The position numbers were made by a program, and so were the translations under genes. 54,643 bases of DNA from Candidatus Moraniibacteriota bacterium (GTDB taxonomy: Bacteria > Patescibacteriota > Minisyncoccia > Moranbacterales > UBA2206). This document shows positions 1 to 7,272 of the stretch, piece by piece. The first letter of the stretch is position 1. Each line of letters begins with the position of its first letter. Below the pieces are notes generated by a model, which was not told where the DNA came from, made no database searches, and saw only the letters and a list, made by a program, of their open reading frames with translations. The stretch covers positions 1 through 54,643 of the forward strand of contig JAPLXG010000004.1 in the NCBI GenBank assembly GCA_026396175.1. The letters run 5' to 3'.

Positions 1-2
1 TG

Positions 3-140
3 CCCTCACCTGTCACGTGCTCGTGACATCCTCTCCCGAGGGGAGAAGAGGAGTTGAAGGGACTATTCCATAGCCTCACCTGTCACGAGTACGTGACATC
101 CCTGCCTACCGGCAGGCAGGCTCTCCCTAAGGGAGAGGAG
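3..140. repeat. Family C repeat, two modules in tandem
   Basis: Two copies of a CCCTCACCTGTCACG..CGTGACATC..CTCTCCC..GGGAG module lie head to tail (about 3-51 and 73-140). Each contains two small palindromes. In the second copy a 20-bp near-palindrome (101-120, CCTGCCTACCGGCAGGCAGG) interrupts the module; the copy near 44.13 kb lacks it. The same modules recur at 34.15, 34.63, 37.95 and 44.02 kb. The array may extend beyond the left edge of the window. Confidence 0.8.
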
Positions 141-152
141 GGAATTTTTTTA

Positions 153-1529
153 TTATTTCATAAAATCTTTCCCCCTCAACTTCTTATGATATGTAATCGC
201 AAAACGATGCGCTTCGTCGCGCACGCGCTCGATAATTTCATCCGAAATTTCTGGCACACTGCCAAAGGCATAGCGGTCTAGTTTTTTGCGGGCGGGACCT
301 TTCGCCACTGCGAGGAGTGGAATTTCCAGATGAAAATTCTTGAGCACACGTCGCACCGCCGTGAGATGACCTTGTCCGCCGTCGAGTATAATCAGATCGG
401 GCTTGGGCCAACTATTGCCAAATCTGCGCCCCAACACTTCCGCCATCGACGCCGTGTCATTCGCACCTTCAATTGTTTTGATTTTAAATTTCCGATACTG
501 ACTCTTATTTTCTGTTAGCTCTCCCTGAGAATTATCAAAAACCACCATAGACCCAACACTAGAACGGCCAGAAATATTAGAAATATCATACCCTTCGACG
601 CGAAATATTTTTGAATTTGCATTTTTGTTATATGTTTCATGTTTCATGCTATATGACACGAGCGCAATATCCGCAATATGCTGCAACGCAAAAATAGCAT
701 TCCGCACTTTCCCCGCTCTTTCAAATTCCTGCTTTTCGCTATAAGCCGACATTTCTTTTTTCATTTTCGCAAGCAATGTTTTTTTCTTGCCCTCCAAAAT
801 CATCTTGATTCCCCGAATATTTTTAGCATAATCCTCTTTCGAAATCGCCCCAGCATACGGCCCCGGACAAAGCCCAATCTGAAAATCCAGGCACCCTTTT
901 TCGGTTTTTTGCGCCTTGGAATGATAGGGGGAAATCTTGCGCAAAATCTTGAGCGCTATCTCAATATTTTTCTTTGAGATATAGGGACCAAAAACCCTAT
1001 CGGGTTCAATTTTCAATTTTAAATTTTCTCCGCCAGCTGGCGGATTCAATTCGTTTGAAAATTTAGGAATTGGAAATTGGGTTTTGTTTAGAAATTGGAA
1101 ATTAGAAATTGGAACTTTGAGCAACTCTGTCTTACGTAAAATTACAATTCGCGGAAACAACTCTTTAGTAATAACAACGTAGCAGAATGACTTATCATCT
1201 TTCCCATCCACATTAAACTTCGGCTGCCACTTTTTGATCAAGTCCTGCTCCAAAATATATGCTTCCAAAACAGTTTCGGTTTTCCGAACTTCAATATCTA
1301 CAACTTGGTCTATGAACATTTCAATCGGCCGTTCCCCCATTCGCATATTCGCGTCATTCGCATCAATTCGCGTATTTGTATTAAATTGGAAATATGAAGA
1401 AACGCGATCCTTCAGAGACGTCGCTTTGCCCACATACAAAATAACCCCGGCATTATTTCGGAAAATATAGACCCCTGGAGAGGTTGGCAACTTTTTTAAT
1501 TTTTGCGCTAATTTGCTTGACATTTGCAT
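153..1529 (-). CDS. uvrC: UvrABC excinuclease subunit C, short form
   Basis: UvrC makes both incisions in nucleotide excision repair after UvrA/UvrB damage loading. Visible parts of the 458 residues: the GIY-YIG nuclease domain (about 15-100, with GVYIF, LYVGKATSLKDR), a UVR helix pair that contacts UvrB (about 245-290), and the RNase H-like endonuclease domain (about 308-450, with GYDISNISG, DLIILDGGQGH and RDEAHRFAI). The usual ~600-residue protein also has a C-terminal helix-hairpin-helix domain; here the frame ends just after the endonuclease domain, so that domain is missing. The Cys cluster near 213-225 has Tyr where the last Cys normally sits. Two stretches look like in-frame repeat insertions: residues ~50-68 and ~136-177. 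No Shine-Dalgarno is visible; residue 1 or 3 could be the start. It is transcribed away from the small gene at 1590. Confidence 0.93.
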   Translation of the reverse strand: MQMSSKLAQKLKKLPTSPGVYIFRNNAGVILYVGKATSLKDRVSSYFQFNTNTRIDANDANMRMGERPIEMFIDQVVDIEVRKTETVLEAYILEQDLIKKWQPKFNVDGKDDKSFCYVVITKELFPRIVILRKTELLKVPISNFQFLNKTQFPIPKFSNELNPPAGGENLKLKIEPDRVFGPYISKKNIEIALKILRKISPYHSKAQKTEKGCLDFQIGLCPGPYAGAISKEDYAKNIRGIKMILEGKKKTLLAKMKKEMSAYSEKQEFERAGKVRNAIFALQHIADIALVSYSMKHETYNKNANSKIFRVEGYDISNISGRSSVGSMVVFDNSQGELTENKSQYRKFKIKTIEGANDTASMAEVLGRRFGNSWPKPDLIILDGGQGHLTAVRRVLKNFHLEIPLLAVAKGPARKKLDRYAFGSVPEISDEIIERVRDEAHRFAITYHKKLRGKDFMK

Positions 1530-1545
1530 AGATATAAGCTACATT
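1517..1545 (+). promoter_or_regulatory. Predicted sigma-70-type promoter
   Basis: TTGACA (1517-1522), 17-bp spacer, TACATT (1540-1545). It would drive the small gene starting at 1590 and overlaps the first codons of the divergent uvrC. The same consensus recurs before other small genes in the window. Confidence 0.55.
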
Positions 1546-1589
1546 ACAATATCTTCTTTGACAATACAATTAACCAAATTGGAGGTTAT

Positions 1590-1772
1590 ATGGCAGAAAA
1601 AAAATTATTGCACGAATATCTTATCGTCATTAGCCGTGAAGGTGAACTAGAAGTTGTTCCCTTTGGAAATGAATACGCCATAAAAGAAATAGAGGCATAT
1701 TTTAATCGCGTTTCCGAACAATGGTCGGATGCATATTTATGTAAAGTTATCAGAGGACCGATTGAAATTTAG
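1590..1772 (+). CDS. Small hypothetical protein (60 aa)
   Basis: Not recognised. The start at 1590 was chosen because a GGAGG site (1581-1585) lies six bases upstream; an ATG further upstream has none. The product is short and mixed charged/hydrophobic (MAEKKLLHEYLIVISREG...), without a membrane segment or Cys motif, and looks like a small alpha/beta protein. A predicted promoter lies at 1517-1545. The leader TTCTTTGACAATA...AACCAAA..GGAGG is partly repeated about 230 bp downstream (1786-1814), ahead of a second possible small gene. Confidence 0.6.
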   Translation: MAEKKLLHEYLIVISREGELEVVPFGNEYAIKEIEAYFNRVSEQWSDAYLCKVIRGPIEI

Positions 1773-1870
1773 ACAGCAATTTTCTTTGACAATAACGCAC
1801 AACCAAAAAGGAGGCACAGGCGAGAGGAAGCTTTCATAGAAACGACCCGCAATGGCAAAGAGACAGGGTC

Positions 1871-1942
1871 ATGGTGCTTTATCGTATTGCACCGATTGTT
1901 TTTCTAATCATTTTCACTATCGCATTTTTCTGCGATAAATAA
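1871..1942 (+). CDS. Possible 23-residue single-pass membrane peptide
   Basis: Open frame MVLYRIAPIVFLIIF... with one hydrophobic run of about 15 residues ending in FFCDK. It sits between two small genes on the same strand. A strong AAGGAGG (about 1808-1814) lies too far upstream to set this ATG, although the frame stays open back to that site and lacks only a start codon. An overlapping frame starting at ATG 1852 would give a 28-residue Cys/His-containing peptide instead. Speculative. Confidence 0.25.
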   Translation: MVLYRIAPIVFLIIFTIAFFCDK

Positions 1943-1962
1943 CCCAGATAAGGAGGTCAGGG

Positions 1963-2256
1963 ATGATTATCAATGGTACTTTTAAAACAATACACGGAAA
2001 GAATACAACGATTGAAAGCGGAGATTGCATGAACTATGACCGTGCCGAAAAAGCGATTGGCTTTTTCCGCAAGGACAGACTCATGCAATTAAACAACTCG
2101 CGCAATGTTTCATTGCCACTCGAGCTCGAAACAGATCGCGTGGCTTTTAAGAACATGGCGCTGGTAATGGCCACACTTTCCGGCCTAAGTGTTGAGGTTG
2201 ACTGCTCAAACGAGCATGTCTTCTTGGCCAATTTTTTTAACAATCGAGGAAGTTAA
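1963..2256 (+). CDS. Hypothetical protein (97 aa)
   Basis: Not recognised. It is well supported as a gene by an AAGGAGG site (1950-1956) seven bases before the ATG and by an intrinsic terminator right after the stop. It looks soluble, with one late Cys (VEVDCSNEHVF) and no transmembrane run. It lies last in a short plus-strand set with the 60-aa gene at 1590 and possibly the 23-aa peptide at 1871, likely one transcript from the promoter at 1517. Confidence 0.65.
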   Translation: MIINGTFKTIHGKNTTIESGDCMNYDRAEKAIGFFRKDRLMQLNNSRNVSLPLELETDRVAFKNMALVMATLSGLSVEVDCSNEHVFLANFFNNRGS

Positions 2257-2269
2257 AGACTTCACATCT

Positions 2270-2312
2270 CCGACCATGCAATGTTATTTTTTCCTTGCTG
2301 GTCGGTTTTTTT
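2270..2312 (+). terminator. Intrinsic terminator
   Basis: CCGACCA..TGGTCGG stem followed by seven T, 14 bases after the stop of the 97-aa gene. Confidence 0.8.
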
Positions 2313-2336
2313 ATTTTCCCAAAAACCTCCTCCCTT

Positions 2337-2455
2337 GTCATTCCCGCGCAGGCGGGAATCTAGTCTAAAAACTAAATTAACTAGACTGACCCAATGCTTG
2401 GATTAACTATTTTAACAAAAAATTTACACTGGATCCCCGCCTCCGCGGTGATGAC
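2337..2455. repeat. Family B REP pair, copy B1 (non-coding)
   Basis: Left arm GTCATTCCCGCGCAGGCGGG..., right arm CACTGGATCCCCGCCTCCGCGGTGATGAC-type, each a hairpin, in inverted orientation 119 bp end to end. The interior is AT-rich and holds no gene, unlike copies B4-B6. Confidence 0.85.
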
Positions 2456-2510
2456 ATAAAAGGAAGGTTTTTATCTTGAAATTTGCATTTTACATTATAC
2501 ATAATACATT

Positions 2511-5500
2511 CTACTTCCTACTTAATACTTCTTTTAGGTATTTCCCCGTCCAACTCTCCTTATGCCACTTCGCAACTTCTTCCGGCGTGCCGGAAACGAT
2601 TACTTTCCCGCCCTCTTTCCCACCTTCCGGTCCCAGATCAATAATCCAATCGGCGGTTTTGATTACGTCTAGGTTATGCTCGATTACAATCACAGTATTA
2701 CCCGCATCAACTAAGCGATTGAGAATTCCCAATAATTTTTTGATATCATCAAAATGCAAGCCTGTCGTTGGTTCGTCTAAAATATATAAAGTATCCCCTG
2801 TCGCCCGGCGAGACAGTTCAGTGGAAAGCTTGATTCGTTGCGCTTCTCCGCCGGAGAGTGTCGTGGCGGATTGGCCGAGTTGAATGTAGCCCAAGCCGAC
2901 ATCTTCCAAGACTTTGAGTTTGTCGGCAATGTCGTGAAAATTGGCGAAAAATTCGCGCGCTTCGGAAATGGTCATCGCCAAGACATCGGCAATGTTTTTA
3001 TCGCGATATTTTACTTTGAGCGTTTCGCTGTTGTAGCGTTTCCCAGAGCAAACATCGCACGGCAAATAGACATCCGGCATAAATTGCATTTCAATTTTGT
3101 TGTATCCATCGCCTTCGCAATTATCGCATCTTCCCCCACGAACATTAAAGGAAAATCTTCCCGGCGAATAGCCTTTCGCTTTGGCATCGCGCGTCTCAGC
3201 AAACAGCTCGCGAATCGCCGTGAATAGTCCCGTGTAGGTCGCCGGATTAGATCTGGGTGTGCGACCAATCGGTGACTGATCAATCATAATCACTTTGTTG
3301 AGATAGTGATCACCCACAATTTCGCTGTGCTTGCCCGGCCGTTCCAGCGAACGCATAATCTTAGCTGAAAGAGCTTTATATAATATATCTTCAACCAGAG
3401 TTGATTTGCCTGAACCAGATACACCAGTCACGCAGGTCAAAACTTTGAGTGGAAACGACACAGTAATGTTTTGCAAATTATGCTCGCGCGCTCCGCGCAC
3501 CACGAGTGTTTTTTTATTTTTGAGCGATCGCCGAAAAGCCGGAATTTCAATCTGCATTTCCCCTCGCAAATATTTCGCGGTGAGGGAATTTTTGCTTTTC
3601 ATCACTTCTTCGGGCGACCCTTGCGCCACAATTTCTCCGCCGTGTTTTCCCGCACCCGGCCCAATGTCCACGAGATAATCCGCCGCACGCATTGTTTCTT
3701 CGTCGTGCTCCACAACAATTAAAGTATTGCCGACATCTCTGAGTTGCAAAAGTGTGGCAAGCAATTTTGCGTTATCGCGCGCATGAAGTCCAATTGATGG
3801 TTCGTCAAGAATATAGAGCACGCCGACCAGTTGCGAACCAATTTGGGATGCCAAGCGGATGCGTTGGGATTCACCGCCGGCTAGAGTGTTCGCGGCGCGA
3901 CCAAGCGAAAGATACCCAAGACCGACGTCTTGCAAAAAGCCCAAACGGTTTTGAATTTCTTTGAGGATCCGACTGGCAATTAATTCTTCGCGCTTACTCA
4001 AATTTATTTTTTGAAAAAAATCCAAAGTTTCTCGCACGCTAACATTGGAAACTTCCTGGATGTTTTTATTTCCCACGGTTACGAGTAGCACCTCTTTTTT
4101 ATAGCGTGAACCTAGACAAGTCGAGCAGGGATTTTGCGACATATATTTTTCAATATCTGTGCGCACGCCTTCTGAATCTGTTTTGAGATAGCGATCTTGC
4201 AAATAGCCGACCACTCCCCGCCAACGCATATTATATTTCCAACTTGATCCAGTTTTGCTCCGCAAAGTCACCGGAATTTCGTCCGCCTCTTCTTCGGCAA
4301 TCATATCCTGGGCTTCCGGTCTGCCATAAAGCAAAGTATTAAAGTCATCGTCAGATAAATCCCGCAGCCGCACATTATCGCGGATATGATAGAAATTCGT
4401 CACAGCGCGCAAAATCGTCCCCTGCCAATTATTTTTCTTGTAACTCCACGGCATAATTCCGCCTTCAGCGATAGTTTTATTCATATCCGGCACAACCAAA
4501 TCTGGATCAATCTCTTTTTTCACGCCCAAACCTTCGCAAGATGGGCAAGCACCAAAAGGACTATTGAAAGAAAACAAGCGTGGCTCCAGTTCGGGAAAAT
4601 CCACCTCATGCACCGGACAAGAAAAATTCTGATTAAAAATCATCCCGCTGTTTTCATTTTTTTCTCCATCTGTAGCACTGCTTGTTTTTTTATCCTTTTT
4701 GTCATTGGTATTTTGGGTTTTGGATTTGATTTGAAATTGGAAATTTGAAATTGGAAATTTTACCCTCACTATGCCCTTGGAAAGTTTCAGTGCTTGCTCT
4801 ACGCCTTCAAAAATCCGCGAAATATTCTCGGAATTAATTTCCACCTTGTCGACCAAAATATCAATATTATGTTTTTTGTAGCGCTCCAACTTCACCCGCG
4901 TCCCAATCTTTTCATCCAGCGTATATTTTTTTCCATTGACTACTGCGGTGGAAAAACCGCGCCGGAACATTTCCTCAAGGAGCGTCGAGTATTCACCTTT
5001 GCGCTCTCGCACAATCGGAGAAAAAATTTCAATCGCGCACCTAGACGCATTAAAATGCGTCTCTACATTATTTTTTACGTCACAAACATTCAAAATTCGA
5101 TCCACAATTTCATCTGTGGAAAGTTTCACGATTTCGTGACCGCAGATGGGACAATGCGCCACGCCGATTTTAGCATAGAGCAAACGCAAATAATCATGAA
5201 TTTCCGTCACCGTTCCCACAGTTGAACGCGGATTATGTGAAGCGGCTTTTTGATCAATCGAGATCGCCGGGCTTAGTCCTTCAATCGAATCAACTTCCGG
5301 CTTTCCCATTTGCCCCAAAAATTGCCGCGCATAGCTCGAGAGACTTTCGAGATATCTCCGTTGCCCTTCGGCAAAAATGGTATCAAAAGCCAGCGTACTC
5401 TTCCCTGAGCCGCTGATCCCGGTAAAAACAATAAATTTATTCCGCGGCAGGTCAAGGTTTACATTTTTCAAATTATGCTCTCTTGCACCGCGAATGATTA

Positions 5501-5513
5501 ATTCATCTTGCAT
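2511..5513 (-). CDS. uvrA: UvrABC excinuclease subunit A, ATPase
   Basis: UvrA is the dimeric ABC-type ATPase that finds lesions and loads UvrB. Visible: Walker A of the first ATPase (GISGSGKST, ~33-40), a zinc module starting CPICGHE (121), a second one with CPVHEV...CPSCEGLG (~299-325), the signature LAGGESQRIRLASQ with ILDEPSIGLH, the second Walker A (GVSGSGKST), the zinc finger CDNCEGDGY...CDVCSGKRY, and a second signature LSGGEAQRIKLS with ILDEPTTGLH. At 1000 residues it is about 60 longer than usual. The excess lies in two stretches with no counterpart in standard UvrA: ~144-158 (NNVETHFNASR) and ~252-293 (PISNFQF...), both read from repeat DNA kept in frame. The second zinc module has Cys-x-x-His instead of CxxC. 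There is no Shine-Dalgarno before the ATG. Confidence 0.97.
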   Translation of the reverse strand: MQDELIIRGAREHNLKNVNLDLPRNKFIVFTGISGSGKSTLAFDTIFAEGQRRYLESLSSYARQFLGQMGKPEVDSIEGLSPAISIDQKAASHNPRSTVGTVTEIHDYLRLLYAKIGVAHCPICGHEIVKLSTDEIVDRILNVCDVKNNVETHFNASRCAIEIFSPIVRERKGEYSTLLEEMFRRGFSTAVVNGKKYTLDEKIGTRVKLERYKKHNIDILVDKVEINSENISRIFEGVEQALKLSKGIVRVKFPISNFQFQIKSKTQNTNDKKDKKTSSATDGEKNENSGMIFNQNFSCPVHEVDFPELEPRLFSFNSPFGACPSCEGLGVKKEIDPDLVVPDMNKTIAEGGIMPWSYKKNNWQGTILRAVTNFYHIRDNVRLRDLSDDDFNTLLYGRPEAQDMIAEEEADEIPVTLRSKTGSSWKYNMRWRGVVGYLQDRYLKTDSEGVRTDIEKYMSQNPCSTCLGSRYKKEVLLVTVGNKNIQEVSNVSVRETLDFFQKINLSKREELIASRILKEIQNRLGFLQDVGLGYLSLGRAANTLAGGESQRIRLASQIGSQLVGVLYILDEPSIGLHARDNAKLLATLLQLRDVGNTLIVVEHDEETMRAADYLVDIGPGAGKHGGEIVAQGSPEEVMKSKNSLTAKYLRGEMQIEIPAFRRSLKNKKTLVVRGAREHNLQNITVSFPLKVLTCVTGVSGSGKSTLVEDILYKALSAKIMRSLERPGKHSEIVGDHYLNKVIMIDQSPIGRTPRSNPATYTGLFTAIRELFAETRDAKAKGYSPGRFSFNVRGGRCDNCEGDGYNKIEMQFMPDVYLPCDVCSGKRYNSETLKVKYRDKNIADVLAMTISEAREFFANFHDIADKLKVLEDVGLGYIQLGQSATTLSGGEAQRIKLSTELSRRATGDTLYILDEPTTGLHFDDIKKLLGILNRLVDAGNTVIVIEHNLDVIKTADWIIDLGPEGGKEGGKVIVSGTPEEVAKWHKESWTGKYLKEVLSRK

Positions 5514-5524
5514 AATAATACACT

Positions 5525-5712
5525 GTCATTCCCGCAAAGGCGGGAATCCAGGTTCCACTAGTTATAAACTCTCGAAAATCGAATTGAGAATTCTCTAGCT
5601 TTATGTTTCAGTTAGCTTACTGCTTAATTAATTCGTATTATTTATTATCTATAGCCCGAGGTGCCTGGATCCCCGCCGGAGTTTATACTCGTGAAACGGG
5701 TGCGGGGATGAC
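5525..5712. repeat. Family B REP pair, copy B2 (non-coding)
   Basis: GTCATTCCCGCAAAGGCGGG at the left, GGATCCCCGCC...GGTGCGGGGATGAC at the right, 188 bp end to end. A short insert (GGAGTTTATACTCGTGAAAC) widens the right hairpin. The interior is AT-rich with no open frame. Confidence 0.8.
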
Positions 5713-5773
5713 ACAAAAAATTTAGTATAGTTTAGTTTAAAACTTTTTGACTTTTCCTGCAAGCCAATGACTT

Positions 5774-5813
5774 AGATAAAATAATAGCCGGCTTCAGATC
5801 GCTGAAGTCGGCT
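5774..5813 (-). terminator. Intrinsic terminator
   Basis: Minus-strand stem AGCCGACTTCAG / CTGAAGCCGGCT with a four-base loop, followed by ATTATTTT. It closes the small-gene cluster 5840-6565. Confidence 0.75.
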
Positions 5814-5839
5814 AAAGTCCTGGTACCGCTGGGACTGGA

Positions 5840-6025
5840 TTAATAAAAAATTACAACATTCCCTGATTCGAGAGAGATGTCTTTTTTTACCCCTTTGTTA
5901 AGATCAAATGAGTTGGATCCGAGTTCAACTGTTTTCGAGCTTGCAACTGAGGCTGGATCATATCTGTATACTTTCTCGATAAACTCACCGAGAGTTTTCG
6001 AGTCTACAACTGGAAATTCCGGCAT
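5840..6025 (-). CDS. Small protein, possible MoaD/ThiS-like beta-grasp fold
   Basis: 61 residues, no family recognised with certainty. The pattern KTLGEFIEKVYRYDP (~10-24), a polar middle, and a C-terminal L-x-SGNVVIFY strand resembles the layout of ThiS/MoaD-type beta-grasp proteins (T-x-x-E-L-L, then L-x-x-G-D-x-V-x-I). The Gly-Gly tail needed for sulfur transfer is absent. AAGGAG precedes the ATG by seven bases. It is last of a three-gene minus-strand cluster, with the terminator just behind it. The protein at 8209 ends in the similar KDRVVFY. The fold call is inference from sequence pattern only. Confidence 0.6.
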   Translation of the reverse strand: MPEFPVVDSKTLGEFIEKVYRYDPASVASSKTVELGSNSFDLNKGVKKDISLESGNVVIFY

Positions 6026-6040
6026 ATCTTATCTCCTTTT

Positions 6041-6286
6041 TTAATCGAAAAAACCAATTCCCCCGATGGGTCGACAATCAAGCTTGAGTGCAACGATGGC
6101 ACCCTCTCCAACAGGAACGCTTCCGAGATCTTCCTGGCAGGGAACATATACCTCCTTGCCACCACTTCCAAAGTTGTTGATGACCTCAATAGTGGTGACT
6201 TTTTCCATCATATCAGGATCGGAAATACCTACGCCCTGGACAATTGCTCCCAATGTTGTGGGGACTTCAATCTTTTTTTTAAGCAT
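6041..6286 (-). CDS. Small protein (81 aa), possible beta-grasp fold
   Basis: Start set at 6286 because GAGGAGG lies a few bases upstream (6291-6297); a longer frame to 6328 has no such site. Residues TTLGAIVQGVGISDP, then KVTTIEVINNF, then VPVGEGAIVAL follow the same order as its neighbour at 5840 (helix after T-L-G, strand, late Gly turn plus strand). It ends in a glycine-rich tail GGIGFFD. It sits 15 bases from the next gene, so the two are almost certainly co-transcribed. Function unknown. Confidence 0.6.
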   Translation of the reverse strand: MLKKKIEVPTTLGAIVQGVGISDPDMMEKVTTIEVINNFGSGGKEVYVPCQEDLGSVPVGEGAIVALKLDCRPIGGIGFFD

Positions 6287-6320
6287 ACATCCTCCTCTTG
6301 GAAAAAGTTGAAAAACAATC

Positions 6321-6565
6321 TCACGCATCGGAAAGAATCCCCGACCAGTAAACTTTACTGTCCAGGAAAATAGTCACAGACTCTCCTGTGACCAACAAAA
6401 CATTCTTGGCAATTTCCGAATAAATATGCCGCAAATGCCTTGGTCCGACAACCACCCTCCTGATGTTATCCGGTGAAATCTTATTTTTCTCCAACAATTC
6501 GAGCAAGTTTCTCGATTTGTGGATCGCTACTGCTCTGGTAAAGCATAACTATCAAATATGCTCAT
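6321..6565 (-). pseudogene. Small beta-grasp-like gene with an apparent -1 frameshift
   Basis: The ATG with a good GAGGGGG site is at 6565, but that frame (MSIFDSYALPEQ) stops after 12 codons. One frame over, coding continues as FTRAVAIHKSRNLLELLEKN... to the stop at 6321, ending KNVLLVTGESVTIFLD..., the same layout as its two neighbours. A single missing base near 6543-6547 (in GCTTTACC) would restore an ~81-residue protein. It could be a sequence error, a real mutation or ribosomal slippage; restart at TTG 6506 is also possible. Confidence 0.45.
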
Positions 6566-6634
6566 GATACCCCCTCTTTTTCCTGAATTGACAAAAAACA
6601 AAAACTACTCCAGCCTCTATCCATATAATAAGCC

Positions 6635-6663
6635 AGTATGTCGCAAAAACCCAATTTTGTCAA
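6635..6663 (-). promoter_or_regulatory. Predicted promoter for the small-gene cluster
   Basis: Minus-strand TTGACA (6658-6663), 17-bp spacer, CATACT (6635-6640), about 70 bases upstream of the ATG at 6565. The -10 box is weak. Confidence 0.4.
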
Positions 6664-6737
6664 GCTAACTATCACGCCCTTGACACGAAGCATTAAAACT
6701 GCTATATTTAGCGTAGAATTACTACGAAAAGATCCCC

Positions 6738-7259
6738 TTAAGGTTCCGTCCTTCTGGGGCGCTTTTTATTTTTATACCCCAATTTATCTTTTAACTCATT
6801 AAGAAAAGCAAGTCTATTCCGAGCCGTTTTCTTTATGAGCGCTGAATAATTATGCATATCCGGAATTAACACTTTTTCTAATTTGTCATTTTCTAATAAA
6901 TATTTAATCAAACAATAAAAATCACCATCGCCTGTCACAATAACCGCTTTCTCATATTCCCGATAATCAATCATTGACTGTAGGACGAGTTCCGCATCGC
7001 AATTACCCTTTATTCTGCCATCCTTATTTTTTAATGTTGGCTTAAAAACTATTATGTAGCCATTTTTCTGTAAAGAATTATACAGATTTTGATTTTCCGG
7101 AACATACCCTATAAATATGTAGGCTATTTTTACTTTATACTTTTCTTTCAGATAAACTCTAAATTTGAAAAAATCCAACTTCCAGCCCAAACGTTGAATT
7201 GATAAATTCAAATTCTGGCTATCGATAAACGCATAGTTTTTTACCTCTTTATTTTGCAT
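6738..7259 (-). CDS. NYN-domain (PIN-like) predicted ribonuclease
   Basis: 173 residues matching the NYN/LabA-DUF88 fold: first acidic strand YAFIDSQNLN (D13), a middle CDAELVLQSM, and VTGDGDFYCLIKYL carrying the third acidic pair. These Asp/Glu residues form the metal site of PIN-like nucleases, so RNA cleavage is the likely activity; the substrate is unknown. A basic tail (KNKKRPRRTEP) could bind nucleic acid. The start has no Shine-Dalgarno. It follows the LexA-like gene by 13 bases on the same strand, so it may share its transcript and respond to damage. The last codons overlap a possible terminator hairpin (about 6729-6762). Confidence 0.8.
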   Translation of the reverse strand: MQNKEVKNYAFIDSQNLNLSIQRLGWKLDFFKFRVYLKEKYKVKIAYIFIGYVPENQNLYNSLQKNGYIIVFKPTLKNKDGRIKGNCDAELVLQSMIDYREYEKAVIVTGDGDFYCLIKYLLENDKLEKVLIPDMHNYSALIKKTARNRLAFLNELKDKLGYKNKKRPRRTEP

Positions 7260-7272
7260 ACTTTTTGTTTTC

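Noticed and set aside
3-140. CRISPR array from repeated CCCTCACCTGTCACG units
   Set aside because: Repeats are palindromic modules of varied spacing and orientation, with no regular spacers and no cas genes nearby.
1786-1815. TTTGACAATA before two small genes as -35 boxes
   Set aside because: The Shine-Dalgarno lies only ~17 bases further on, leaving no room for a -10 box and leader. The better promoter for the 1590 gene is at 1517-1545.
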